Notes: generated by a model not told the origin, from the letters alone. Shown: positions 16,635 to 25,379, counted from the first letter of the stretch. The stretch is DNA of 64,000 nucleotides from Nostoc sp. C052 (GCF_013393905.1 NZ_CP040272.1:6519501-6583500); one strand, 5' to 3'. Program-made: numbers and translations.

Positions 16635-16845
16635 GCAATGCTCATACGTGTCAACTTAACATGAAAGCAAGTCTAGAACTAGCTTTTAGCTTACCTCGTT
16701 CCCAGTCGGAGACTGGGAATGCTCATCGTTGAGGCTCCGCCTCTCTTGCTGACGGCAGAGCCGCTTTTGAGTTGCATTTCCAGCCGGAAGCTGGAAACGA
16801 GGTTTTAAAAGAGTTTCAGCTTAATTTGACACCAATGAGCAATGC
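16635..16845. mobile_element. MITE-like nested inverted-repeat element, full copy
   Basis: The outer ends 16635-16659 and 16821-16845 are inverted repeats of 25 bases with 21 matches (GTCAACTTAA against TTAATTTGAC in their middle). Inside lies the 107-base core 16695-16801, itself bounded by CTCGTTCCCAG/CTGGAAACGAG, which recurs at 1755-1861. It codes for nothing. Size, nested palindromes and more than one copy fit a non-autonomous element moved by a transposase elsewhere. No obvious target duplication could be fixed by eye. The following 16846-17121 holds only spacer and the RTX gene leader. Confidence 0.65.
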
Positions 16846-17121
16846 TATGCCCTTACTGCGTGGTCTATTTACCTGAAAATAGTAATAGCAAAGACCTGAT
16901 TAAAACAGGTCTAATTTGTTTATTCTTCACACTCGTTATTTCCTCACTTTATTTTCTCGGCATTGCTGAATAAAAGAGTGAAATTCCAAAATTCTATATT
17001 AGAAACTGTTTCCTTTGCGCCTTTAGGGGAAAGCAAATTCATCCTCTTAATTAGCAACGCCGTTTTCTGATGAGGAAGTGACGAGGTAATTTTTTACCCT
17101 TAAAATTCAGGATCAACCACA

Positions 17122-18603
17122 ATGCCAACCATTAACGGTACTAATCGCCCTGATAGTCTTGGTAATCCTTCTTCTATTCTCCCTTATCTCATTAATGGAT
17201 TTGATGGTAACGATACCATTAGGGGCGGATCTGGCAACGATACAATTAATGGCGGATCTGGAGACGATACGATTAACGGCGGAAGGGGCAACGATAGCCT
17301 TCTTGGCGGATCTGGAGACGATACGATTGACGGCGGATCTGGAGACGATACAATTGACGGCGGTGATGGTAACAATACGATTTATGGAGGATTTGACGGT
17401 AACGATAAAATTAACACTGGTTCTGGCAACGATAGGATTCAAAGCGGTGATGGCAACGATACGATTAATGCTGGTGATGGCAACAATAGAATTGATGGCC
17501 AATCTGGCGACGATAAGATTGACGGCGGATTTGGCAACGATACAATTAACGCCGGATCTGGTAACGATACCATTAACGCCGGATCTGGCGACAATATAAT
17601 TGACGGCGGATTTGGCAACGATATCATTAATACCGGATCTGGCGACGATACAATTAACGGCGGTTCTGGTAACAATACGATTAATGCTGGTGATGGCAAC
17701 AATACGATTTACAGCGTATTTGACAACAATACGATTAACACCGGATCTGGCAATGATAAGATTCAAAGCGGATCTGGCAACGACACGATTAACGGCGGTT
17801 CTGGCAACAATCGGATTGACGGCCAATCTGGTGACGATAAGATTGACGCTGGATCTGGTAATGATACGATTAATGGCGGATCTGGCAACGATACGATTAA
17901 CGCTGGAGCTGGGAACAATCGGATTGACGGTGGATATGACAACGATATTATTAATGCCGGATCTGGCAACGATACAATAGCCGGCGGATATGGCAGCGAT
18001 ACGATTAACGCTGGTGATGGCAATAATACAATTGACGGTGGATATGACAACGATAGGATTAACACCGGATCTGGCAACGATACGATTAACGGCTGGATAG
18101 GCAACGATACAATTAACGGCGGAGCAGGCAACGATAAGATTGACGGCAGTTCTGGCGACGATAGCCTTGTTGGCGGATTTGGCAATGATAGCCTTATTGG
18201 CGGCTCTGGCAATGACACCATTAGCGGTGATTTTGGTAACGGTGGTATCCTGATTGGCGTTGGTGGAACTGATATCCTCACTGGAGGATCGGGTAACGAT
18301 GTTTTCGATTTCAACTTCGTTTCTGAGAGTCAACCTGGTTTGTTGCGGGATGTGATTACTGATTTTGTTGGGAACGGTATCTTGGCAGGCGATCAAATCG
18401 ACCTATCTACCATTGACGCTAATTCGATTACAGTGGGCAATCAAGCCTTTACTTTCATTGGAAGTGCCGCATTCTCTGCAACTGGTCAGATCCGTTATTC
18501 AGGAGGTATTCTGCAAGGTAGTACTGATGAGGATCTACTAGCTGAGTTTGAAATTCAGCTTGCAGGCGCATCACAACTAGTAGCAAGCGACATTATCCTT
18601 TAA
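17122..18603 (+). CDS. RTX (hemolysin-type calcium-binding repeat) protein
   Basis: 493 residues from ATG 17122 with a weak AGGA upstream. Residues about 25-390 are nearly all nonapeptide calcium-binding repeats of the GGSGNDTIN type, some 40 in number, which fold into parallel beta-rolls on binding Ca2+. The last 100 residues (from LTGGSGNDVFDFN on, with DVITDFVGNGILAGDQIDLS) are the standard C-terminal secretion region seen in serralysin-type proteins, so it is probably exported by a type I system and not cut. There is no N-terminal signal and no enzymatic domain: it is only repeats. No type I secretion genes are adjacent. The repeat DNA is open in several frames, including 427 codons on the opposite strand. 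Confidence 0.92.
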   Translation: MPTINGTNRPDSLGNPSSILPYLINGFDGNDTIRGGSGNDTINGGSGDDTINGGRGNDSLLGGSGDDTIDGGSGDDTIDGGDGNNTIYGGFDGNDKINTGSGNDRIQSGDGNDTINAGDGNNRIDGQSGDDKIDGGFGNDTINAGSGNDTINAGSGDNIIDGGFGNDIINTGSGDDTINGGSGNNTINAGDGNNTIYSVFDNNTINTGSGNDKIQSGSGNDTINGGSGNNRIDGQSGDDKIDAGSGNDTINGGSGNDTINAGAGNNRIDGGYDNDIINAGSGNDTIAGGYGSDTINAGDGNNTIDGGYDNDRINTGSGNDTINGWIGNDTINGGAGNDKIDGSSGDDSLVGGFGNDSLIGGSGNDTISGDFGNGGILIGVGGTDILTGGSGNDVFDFNFVSESQPGLLRDVITDFVGNGILAGDQIDLSTIDANSITVGNQAFTFIGSAAFSATGQIRYSGGILQGSTDEDLLAEFEIQLAGASQLVASDIIL

Positions 18604-18626
18604 TAGACTTTTTGTAAAAGTCACTA

Positions 18627-18666
18627 AACCCCACTTCTAAGAGCGATCGCTCTTAGAAGTGGGGTT
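18627..18666. terminator. Perfect 40-bp palindrome centred on HIP1
   Basis: Left and right arms of 20 bases (beginning AACCCCACTTCTAAG) are exactly complementary, with GCGATCGC at the middle (18643-18650). It lies 24 bases after the RTX stop codon and 67 before ilvD. A transcription terminator is the simplest reading; TTCTTATT follows instead of a strong T-run. Confidence 0.6.
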
Positions 18667-18732
18667 CTTATTCATGAGAAAATCAGATAATACAATCGCA
18701 ATACAAGCGATGATGCCACGGAAGGAAAAAAA

Positions 18733-20418
18733 ATGTCGGAGAATTTGAGAAGCCAAATTGTGACGCAAGGGGTGCAGCGATCGCCTAATCGGGCTATGCT
18801 GCGTGCAGTTGGTTTTAAAGATGAAGATTTCAACAAAGCTATTGTAGGCATTGCCAATGGCTACAGTACGATCACTCCCTGTAATATGGGGATAAATCAA
18901 CTGGCGCAAAGGGCAGAGGTGGGGATTAAAACCGCCGGGGCGATGCCGCAAATTTTCGGCACAATTACCATTAGCGACGGGATTTCGATGGGAACTGAAG
19001 GGATGAAATATTCCCTAGTGTCGCGGGAAGTCATTGCCGATTCCATTGAAACCGTCTGTACTGGACAAAGTATGGATGGTGTGCTAGCGATTGGCGGCTG
19101 TGATAAAAATATGCCAGGGGCAATGCTAGCGATCGCCCGGATGAATATCCCTGCAATATTCGTTTATGGTGGCACTATCAAACCTGGTCACTACAACGGA
19201 CGCGATTTAACTGTTGTCAGTTCTTTTGAAGCTGTTGGTCAATACAGTGCCGGAAAAATTGACGAAAAGGAATTATTAGAAGTTGAAGGTCGCGCTTGTC
19301 CTGGTGCTGGTTCCTGTGGGGGAATGTTCACAGCTAACACCATGTCTTCAGCATTTGAAGCGCTGGGGATGAGTTTGCCCTATTCCTCGACAATGGCGGC
19401 TGAAGATGCCGAAAAAGCCGACAGCACGGAAAAATCGGCGTTTGTTTTAGTCGAAGCCATCCGCAAACAAATCTTGCCTCGGCAAATTATCACCCGCAAA
19501 TCTATCGAGAATGCCATCTCTGTGATTATGGCAGTGGGTGGTTCAACCAATGCAGTGTTGCATTTCCTCGCGATCGCCCGCGCCGCTGATGTAGAGTTAA
19601 CCATAGACGACTTTGAAACTATCCGCGGCCGTGTTCCCGTTTTGTGTGATTTAAAACCAAGCGGTAAATATGTCGCCACAGATTTACACAAAGCTGGTGG
19701 CATTCCCCAAGTAATGAAGATGCTACTTGTGCATGATTTATTACATGGTGATAGTCTTACCATCAGCGGTCAAACAATTGCAGAGATATTAGCAGACATC
19801 CCCGAAGAACCATCCGCCAATCAAGATGTGATTCGTCCTTGGAATAACCCAATGTATCCCCAAGGACATTTAGCCGTTCTCAGAGGTAATTTGGCAACAG
19901 AAGGGGCTGTCGCCAAAATTACCGGGGTGAAAAAACCAGTGATTACCGGGCCTGCGCGAGTGTTTGAATCGGAAGAAGCTTCTTTAGATGCAATTTTAGC
20001 GGGTAAAATTCAACCTGGTGATATTCTAGTCATCCGCTACGAAGGGCCTAAGGGTGGCCCTGGGATGCGAGAAATGTTAGCTCCCACCTCTGCAATTATC
20101 GGTGCTGGTTTAGGTGATGCTGTAGGATTAATTACCGACGGACGTTTTTCTGGCGGTACTTACGGTATGGTGGTTGGTCATGTTGCACCAGAAGCAGCAG
20201 TTGGTGGTGCGATCGCGCTTGTAGAAGAAGGCGATAGTATTACTATTGATGCACCCGCTCGTCTATTGCAGTTGAATATATCTGAAGAAGAATTGGCCCG
20301 TCGTCGTGCCAACTGGCAACCTCCCGCTCCGCGTTACACTAAAGGCGTGTTGGCGAAATATGCCAAATTAGTATCTTCTAGCAGTATTGGCGCTGTCACA
20401 GATTTGGACTTGTTTTAA
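18733..20418 (+). CDS. ilvD: Dihydroxy-acid dehydratase
   Basis: 561 residues, the usual length. ATG 18733 follows GAAGGA at 18721-18726. The enzyme removes water from 2,3-dihydroxy acids to give the 2-keto acids leading to valine, leucine and isoleucine. Family motifs are intact: the cluster cysteines in TPCNMGIN, GGCDKNMPGAM and CPGAGSCGGMFTANTM, the magnesium-site region and the C-terminal GLITDGRFSGGTYG. It is cytoplasmic. The gene stands alone, without other branched-chain genes next to it, as is usual in cyanobacteria, and is followed by a good hairpin. Confidence 0.97.
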   Translation: MSENLRSQIVTQGVQRSPNRAMLRAVGFKDEDFNKAIVGIANGYSTITPCNMGINQLAQRAEVGIKTAGAMPQIFGTITISDGISMGTEGMKYSLVSREVIADSIETVCTGQSMDGVLAIGGCDKNMPGAMLAIARMNIPAIFVYGGTIKPGHYNGRDLTVVSSFEAVGQYSAGKIDEKELLEVEGRACPGAGSCGGMFTANTMSSAFEALGMSLPYSSTMAAEDAEKADSTEKSAFVLVEAIRKQILPRQIITRKSIENAISVIMAVGGSTNAVLHFLAIARAADVELTIDDFETIRGRVPVLCDLKPSGKYVATDLHKAGGIPQVMKMLLVHDLLHGDSLTISGQTIAEILADIPEEPSANQDVIRPWNNPMYPQGHLAVLRGNLATEGAVAKITGVKKPVITGPARVFESEEASLDAILAGKIQPGDILVIRYEGPKGGPGMREMLAPTSAIIGAGLGDAVGLITDGRFSGGTYGMVVGHVAPEAAVGGAIALVEEGDSITIDAPARLLQLNISEEELARRRANWQPPAPRYTKGVLAKYAKLVSSSSIGAVTDLDLF

Positions 20419-20456
20419 TTAACCTGACAACTGTGGCGCAAGTTTGCCTGCCTTTA

Positions 20457-20478
20457 ACAAGGGGCTGAAGCCCCTTGT
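20457..20478 (+). terminator. Hairpin after ilvD
   Basis: ACAAGGGGCT, two bases, AGCCCCTTGT: a 10-pair GC-rich stem, 38 bases after the ilvD stop. T-richness after it is modest. Confidence 0.6.
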
Positions 20479-20835
20479 CTGGTTATTTGAGATGGTCGCT
20501 GGATTTACGCTGTCCTGTAATAGTTTGATCTAGCGATCGCTTCTAAAGAAGTTGCAAGGACAATCTCGTAACTTACTTTGCGATCGCAAGCGTGGTAAAA
20601 CAAATTGCTGTATCGAAACAACTTGTCAGATGAAATACTGTTGATTGCCTCTAAGTTTGGAAGCTATTGAAGAGGGATGTTCTGTATTTATACCAGATTT
20701 TTGCCTGAATTTTATGAGTTTTTGGAAAAATCTTGAAAAAGTTTCAGGAAATTTACATAGAAGAAGTGATGTCAATCGATATACTACAGAAATAGAATTG
20801 ACCATCAACATCTGAAAAACCTAAAAGGGCACAAA
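20479..20835. other. Leader region of the EACC1-caspase genes
   Basis: 357 bases between the ilvD hairpin and the EACC1 start. It contains HIP1 sites near 20535 and no credible gene. The promoter of the EACC1-caspase pair should be here; I could not fix its boxes. AAAGGG at 20824-20829 serves as ribosome site of the EACC1 gene. Confidence 0.45.
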
Positions 20836-21231
20836 ATGAGTTCTGAATCTAATGTCAAACTGACGATCGCTCTTTCTAATCCAGACTTAGATGCAGATGA
20901 GCAAGAACGGGAAACACGAAATCTGCTGCGAGAAATCAATGAGCTAGATGTCGAAAGTGCTGAACTCGTAGCAGTTACAGAAATCCCTGAAGGAGCTAAG
21001 TCTGTTGGCGGTTTTCTGGTGGGAGTATTGCAGGCAGAGGTGAGTATTAATAATTTTAAGAAGCTGTTGGGATTTTTAGGCGATCGCTTGGGTAACAAAA
21101 CCATTGAATTGGAAGTCGAGGCTAACGGCAAAAAACTCAAAGTGAAAGCTAGCAGTCGAGAAGAGTTAACCGTAGCCATTGAACAAGCCAAAAAGTTTAT
21201 TACAGGCGATTTTATTAGCGAGAAAGAATAG
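20836..21231 (+). CDS. EACC1-type effector-associated small protein
   Basis: 131 residues; ATG 20836. The sequence begins with a strand (VKLTIALSNPDLD), a helix with charged residues (ERETRNLLREINELDVESAEL), a short loop EIPEGAKSVGGFLVG and a C-terminal beta-helix unit (KTIELEVEANGKKLKVKASS). This matches my memory of the EACC1 domain, described by the Aravind group as a constant partner of caspase, trypsin and other effectors in bacterial conflict systems. It has no membrane segment. Four bases separate its stop from the caspase start, so the two are surely co-transcribed and probably translationally coupled. It may hold, inhibit or guide the caspase. Family call is from pattern, not from a search. 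Confidence 0.78.
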   Translation: MSSESNVKLTIALSNPDLDADEQERETRNLLREINELDVESAELVAVTEIPEGAKSVGGFLVGVLQAEVSINNFKKLLGFLGDRLGNKTIELEVEANGKKLKVKASSREELTVAIEQAKKFITGDFISEKE

Positions 21232-21235
21232 CAAG

Positions 21236-23719
21236 ATGGCAAAAGTAGCACTTCTAATTGCAGTCAGTGAGTATGAGCCTGGTCTTACTCCATTGCCATC
21301 AACGATAAAAGATATTGAGGCAATGCAGCGGGTTTTGGGAGATCCAGAAATTGGCGGTTTTGAGGTGAAATCCTTATTAAATCCTGATAATTTGGAAATG
21401 CAGACAGCTATTGAAAATTTGTTTTTAGATCGTCAAAGAGATGACATCGTACTGCTTTATTTCTCTGGACATGGCATTAAATATGATAGTGGCAAACTTT
21501 ACTTTGCTACAAAAATAACTCGTAGAAATGAAAAAGGAGAACTTTTTAAAGCATCAACAGTTTCAGCCGATTTTGTACATGACATCATTAACGATAGTCG
21601 TAGCCGTTCAAGAAGACAGGTAATAATTTTAGACTGTTGCTTTAGTGGTGCTTTTGCCAATGAGACAAAAAGTAGAGATGATGTTTCTTTAGATTTCCAG
21701 AAGATTCAACTGGGTGGAGAGGGGCGAGCTGTTCTAACATCTAGTACTTCAATCCAGTACTCATTTGAGTCTATTTACACTCAATACTTAGTACAAGGAA
21801 TCGAGACTGGTGAAGCCGATGAAAATAATGATGGCTTTATTTCTGTTGATGAGTTGCATCAGTATGTCCAAAGAAAGGTTCAAGAAAATAATCATGAAAT
21901 GAAGCCGCAGATTCAAGCGGTAATTAAAGAAGGTTATAACATCGTGCTGACTAAAGCACCTATTCACAACCGCGAGAGTATATATCTTGGAATAGTTAGA
22001 AATTGGGTACGTGATGGTCAAATTTCTGACATTGGACGTTTAGCATTAAATGAACAACAAAATCGTTTAGAAATAGAATCTGACAAAGCTGTTGCAATTG
22101 AGGAAGAAGTTTTAAAACCTTATAAAGAGTACCAGAGAAAATTACAGCAGTATAAGGAAGCGTTTGATCGAGCAGTTCAAAAAGAGAACCCTATAACTGA
22201 ACATACTCGCCGCGAGTTGATTGGCTTTCAGAGGGTTTTGCGACTAACCGATGAAGATATAAATCGACTTGAAGCAGCAATAATTGCAAACTTAACTACA
22301 AAAAAAAAGCATAAATTTACAACCAATACTGCCAATAAAAAATTACTGCAATTCATCGGTTTGGTTGTTATAGCAGTAGTCATCTTAGTCTTAGGTAAAC
22401 TCATACTTTCAATCTCTCTAACTTCTAAAAGTTGTCAAGATATGAAAAATACCCCAAGAACAGGGTTAGAAATTAGTTATGGTGGGCAAATTTTACAAAC
22501 AGATACTAACTCTTGTAAAAAAGCTGGAACTCAAGCATTTGCATCCGGTAACTATAACGATGCCTTAAATAATTTTAATTTATCTCTTCAAAAGAATCCT
22601 AATGATCCAGAAACCTTGATTTACCGAAACAATGCTAAGGCTCGTCAGAAAGGAGAACGGCTCAAAATTGCCGTGAGCGTACCTATGGGTGCTAACCCAA
22701 ATGTAGCAGGAGAGATGCTACGCGGTGTCGCTCAAGCACAAGATGAAGTAAATAATAGTAGTAGTGGCATTAATGGTAAATTTTTGGAGGTGGCGATCGC
22801 TAATGATGATAATGAGCCAAACCAAGCTTCAAATATTGCCACTCAGTTTGTCAAAGATACCAGCATTCGGTCTGTTGTGGGACACAACGCGAGCCATGCT
22901 GCCGTATCCGCTGCACACGTGTATCAACAAGAACACTTAGTGATGCTCTCTCCCACCAGTTTTGACGACTCCTTGTCTAAAATTGGCAATTATATATTTC
23001 GTATATTTACTATTAATGACTTGGCAAAAAGGCTTTCAAATTACATAAGCAATACTGCTGCCAAAACCAATATTGTTATTTGTTTTGATGCTGAGTCTCC
23101 TGATAATAACTCGTTCCAAAAGGAGTTTACCAAAGCGATAGATCAGACTAAAACCACGATTAATCCTACTTCGTGCAATCTTTCTGACTCTAATTTTGAC
23201 CCTAATAAAATGATTTCTCAAGCTAGAAGTAGTGGAGCAGACAGTTTGTTCTTGGCTCCTGATGTGCAGAGAATTGATAAAGCTTTAAAAGTAGTAAAAG
23301 CTAATCAAGGGCAGTTTTCGCTATTTAGTAGTCCTACAATGTATACACAACAAACCCTAGCAGATAAGGAAGCCGATGTTAATGGAATGGTACTGGCTGT
23401 ACCTTGGCATCCTCAAGCAATTCCTGGTAATCCCTTTCCCCAAGATGCTCAGAAACTTTGGGGTGGCCCTGTAAATTGGCGAACAGCGACAAGTTATGAT
23501 GCAACCAAGGCAATCATTGCAGGTTTGCAGAAGAGTAATAGTAATACCCGCGAGGAACTGCAAAATACGCTGCACAGTCCTAACTTTTCAGTCGATGGTA
23601 CAACAGGAAAGATTCAGTTTTCAGAATCAGGCGATCGCAAAAACAATCCCAGTTTCCTAGTCAAAGTTCAACAAAAAGCTGGCACTGAGCAATATGAGTT
23701 TGTGCCGATTGAACCTTAA
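21236..23719 (+). CDS. Transmembrane caspase fused to TPR and periplasmic solute-binding sensor
   Basis: 827 residues from ATG 21236; the frame is open to TTG 21179 inside the EACC1 gene, but the ATG opens the caspase fold exactly (AKVALLIAVSEY). Residues 1-230 are a C14-type caspase with catalytic His79 (YFSGHG) and Cys135 (LDCCFSG). A helical stretch follows, then a single membrane helix (about 372-396). After it come a TPR-like pair (about 428-468) and a type-I periplasmic binding domain (about 475-827; RLKIAVSVPMGANPNVAG, VVGHNASHAAVSAA) like branched-chain amino-acid receptors. The topology places the protease inside and the binding domain outside. Ligand binding could thus switch the protease. 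The EACC1 partner is directly upstream. Confidence 0.88.
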   Translation: MAKVALLIAVSEYEPGLTPLPSTIKDIEAMQRVLGDPEIGGFEVKSLLNPDNLEMQTAIENLFLDRQRDDIVLLYFSGHGIKYDSGKLYFATKITRRNEKGELFKASTVSADFVHDIINDSRSRSRRQVIILDCCFSGAFANETKSRDDVSLDFQKIQLGGEGRAVLTSSTSIQYSFESIYTQYLVQGIETGEADENNDGFISVDELHQYVQRKVQENNHEMKPQIQAVIKEGYNIVLTKAPIHNRESIYLGIVRNWVRDGQISDIGRLALNEQQNRLEIESDKAVAIEEEVLKPYKEYQRKLQQYKEAFDRAVQKENPITEHTRRELIGFQRVLRLTDEDINRLEAAIIANLTTKKKHKFTTNTANKKLLQFIGLVVIAVVILVLGKLILSISLTSKSCQDMKNTPRTGLEISYGGQILQTDTNSCKKAGTQAFASGNYNDALNNFNLSLQKNPNDPETLIYRNNAKARQKGERLKIAVSVPMGANPNVAGEMLRGVAQAQDEVNNSSSGINGKFLEVAIANDDNEPNQASNIATQFVKDTSIRSVVGHNASHAAVSAAHVYQQEHLVMLSPTSFDDSLSKIGNYIFRIFTINDLAKRLSNYISNTAAKTNIVICFDAESPDNNSFQKEFTKAIDQTKTTINPTSCNLSDSNFDPNKMISQARSSGADSLFLAPDVQRIDKALKVVKANQGQFSLFSSPTMYTQQTLADKEADVNGMVLAVPWHPQAIPGNPFPQDAQKLWGGPVNWRTATSYDATKAIIAGLQKSNSNTREELQNTLHSPNFSVDGTTGKIQFSESGDRKNNPSFLVKVQQKAGTEQYEFVPIEP

Positions 23720-23787
23720 TTTTACAGCTTTAGTTAATAACTATCACTTAATAGCGATCGCACCCAGTCTTGTAATTTACCATGTTC

Positions 23788-23821
23788 AGATCCCCGACTT
23801 CTTTTACGAAGTTGGGGATCT
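23788..23821. repeat. Palindromic repeat, copy 2 (GATCCCCGACTTC family)
   Basis: AGATCCCCGACTTC, a loop, then GAAGTTGGGGATCT. Same family as 9711-9741. It lies 68 bases after the caspase stop and 17 before the end of the converging small gene, so it may end transcription from both sides. Confidence 0.65.
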
Positions 23822-23837
23822 CACAACTTAGTTATAC

Positions 23838-24107
23838 TCAAGCTGCTTCTCGCAGTTGTGGTTGTGATGACACACTCACCTCTGGAAATGAAAGCGAGAG
23901 TTGTTCGGCTTGAGGTACTGCGGCTTGCTGTAAAACTTGAACTTCGATATTCACGCTCACTAAATAACTACCAGTATCAGCACCAACCGCTTCAGCAATT
24001 AGTTTAGCAATGTCTGGGCGTTTGGCAGTCAGCGGATCGCGTAAAATACACCGATCCCATTCATGCTTGGCAGTCGGATTGAGGTTGAGAATATAATGCT
24101 TCATCAT
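23838..24107 (-). CDS. Small uncharacterised protein
   Basis: 89 residues from ATG 24107, which has AAGGG 8 bases upstream; the frame extends to 24161 but without a site. The sequence begins MMKHYILNLNPTAKHEWDRC, has a helical middle (PDIAKLIAEAVGADTG) and a hydrophobic strand (SYLVSVNIEVQVLQ), then a polar tail. I recognise no family. It converges with the caspase gene. The good ribosome site and protein-like composition support a real gene. Confidence 0.55.
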   Translation of the reverse strand: MMKHYILNLNPTAKHEWDRCILRDPLTAKRPDIAKLIAEAVGADTGSYLVSVNIEVQVLQQAAVPQAEQLSLSFPEVSVSSQPQLREAA

Positions 24108-24242
24108 CGAACTAACCCTTGAATCCATCTTCCAGAAGGTTTTCACAGAGCCGTTATGCATTTGGCTAGGCTTTGTGAACCCTATCTATATTATAGTATA
24201 TTTGTACTATGGTAGGCGATATCTGAGTGAAAAAATAGGGAA

Positions 24243-24480
24243 TTATGCTGTCTTTTGTTTGTTGATTTAGATGGTTTAAAGCAGATTAATGATTCTCTAG
24301 GGCATGAAATCGGAGACAAGCGATCCTTGACACAGCCCAATTACTAAAGCAAAGCTTCCGTCAGTCGGATATTGTTGCCCGTACAGGAGGAGATTAGTGT
24401 GTCATATTTGTTTCTGGCTGCTCCCAGAATACAGATGAATCTTCTCTGCGATTGCAAGCAAATATTGATCATTCTAAATG
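24243..24480 (+). pseudogene. Decayed GGDEF (diguanylate cyclase) fragment
   Basis: Read across a frameshift, the sequence gives FVDLDGLKQINDSLGHEIGD, then ILDTAQLLKQSFRQSDIVAR and TGGD, a clear GGDEF-domain middle. One base is lost near 24319-24324 (GACAAGCGATC for an expected GACAAGGCGATC), and a TAG stands at the Glu of GGDEF (GGAGGAGATTAG, about 24396). The reading resumes after it (VIFVSGCSQNTDESSLRLQ) and stops at the tatC end. No start or N-terminal part remains. It cannot make c-di-GMP. Confidence 0.75.
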
Positions 24481-25275
24481 TTATTTCCCCGTGAGCTTCA
24501 CTAGCCCCACACCACCGAAATAAAGTGCTAAAACTGCTCCCGCTAAAAGACTTTGAGTCAGGGGGTCAGTAGAAGGTGTCAGGACGGCTCCTAAAACCAC
24601 TGCTCCCATAATCACGTAACGCCAACCAGAAACCATCTGTTGAGACGAGACAATATTCAAATTACCGAGCAATAGTTGGATGATGGGAATTTGAAATGCT
24701 AAACCAGTGCTGAATAACAGTAGCAGCACAAATTCAAAATATTTATCAATTGACCAAAGTTGTTCGACTACATCTGCTCCGTAACTGATGAAAAATTTCA
24801 ATGCGGCGGGGATAAGAAGTAAATAAGCAAATACTAAACCCGCTCCAAACAGCACACTCGAACCCAAAACCACAGGCCCCAGTAAACGGCGTTCGCGGCG
24901 AGTCAGTCCTGGAACCACAAACTGGATAATCTGGTAAAGAATAAAAGGACTAGAAATTATGAAGCCAGTGTAAGCTGCCACTTTGAGGGAGACAAAGAAA
25001 TATTCTCCAGGTGCAAGTTGGAGAAATTTTACTCCTTGTGCTGGAACCTCAAGTAGTTGAACAATGGGCTTAACGGCAAAGAAACAGCCGATAATGCCCA
25101 CCGCTACGGCAATCAACGAATAAAAAATCCGCTGCCGCAACTCTTCTAGGTGGTCGAAAAGAGACATTTCAACTTCACCTGGCAACTCATCAAGAGGATC
25201 GGTGTCTGAGTTGCCATATCCTTCAGGATCGATGTTGGGAACGTTTATAGTATCTACGTCTTGTGAAGGCGTCAC
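24481..25275 (-). CDS. tatC: Sec-independent (twin-arginine) translocase subunit TatC
   Basis: 264 residues from GTG 25275, preceded by GGAG. The open frame continues to TTG 25296, but those codons are repeat DNA. A polar N-terminal tail of about 35 residues is followed by the TatC body with six membrane helices. Landmarks are SLFDHLEELRQRI before helix 1, the Pro/Glu-containing loop, and the VPGLTRRERR region. TatC binds the twin-Arg signal of folded precursors in the thylakoid and plasma membranes. No TatA/TatB gene is next to it. Its 3' end abuts the GGDEF remnant. Confidence 0.95.
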   Translation of the reverse strand: MTPSQDVDTINVPNIDPEGYGNSDTDPLDELPGEVEMSLFDHLEELRQRIFYSLIAVAVGIIGCFFAVKPIVQLLEVPAQGVKFLQLAPGEYFFVSLKVAAYTGFIISSPFILYQIIQFVVPGLTRRERRLLGPVVLGSSVLFGAGLVFAYLLLIPAALKFFISYGADVVEQLWSIDKYFEFVLLLLFSTGLAFQIPIIQLLLGNLNIVSSQQMVSGWRYVIMGAVVLGAVLTPSTDPLTQSLLAGAVLALYFGGVGLVKLTGK

Positions 25276-25289
25276 GTCGCTTCGCTCCG

Positions 25290-25346
25290 AATTCAAAATT
25301 CAAAATACCCTACGAGAACGCCAAGGGCGTACAAAATTCAAAATTA
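25290..25346. repeat. AATTCAAAATTC repeat with internal insert, copy 1
   Basis: AATTCAAAATTCAAAAT and CAAAATTCAAAATTA flank about 25 bases of GC-richer sequence. At 49415-49477 the same flanks surround a different 31-base insert. The two copies suggest that small palindromic units enter this repeat at the same place. Confidence 0.6.
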
Positions 25347-25379
25347 ACAATCCCATAAATAAATTTAGGGGCTTGTATC

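Noticed and set aside
16526..16732. 68-codon frame across the inverted-repeat element
   Set aside because: It ends inside the MITE-like core and is not protein-like.
17159..17980. Further long frames on the plus strand across the RTX repeats
   Set aside because: Frame-shifted readings of the same 27-base units, without a start site.
17113..18396. 427-codon open frame on the minus strand, rich in Asn-Arg-Ile-Val repeats
   Set aside because: It lies wholly antisense to the RTX repeats, mirrors their period and has no protein-like family pattern; the plus-strand RTX protein explains it.
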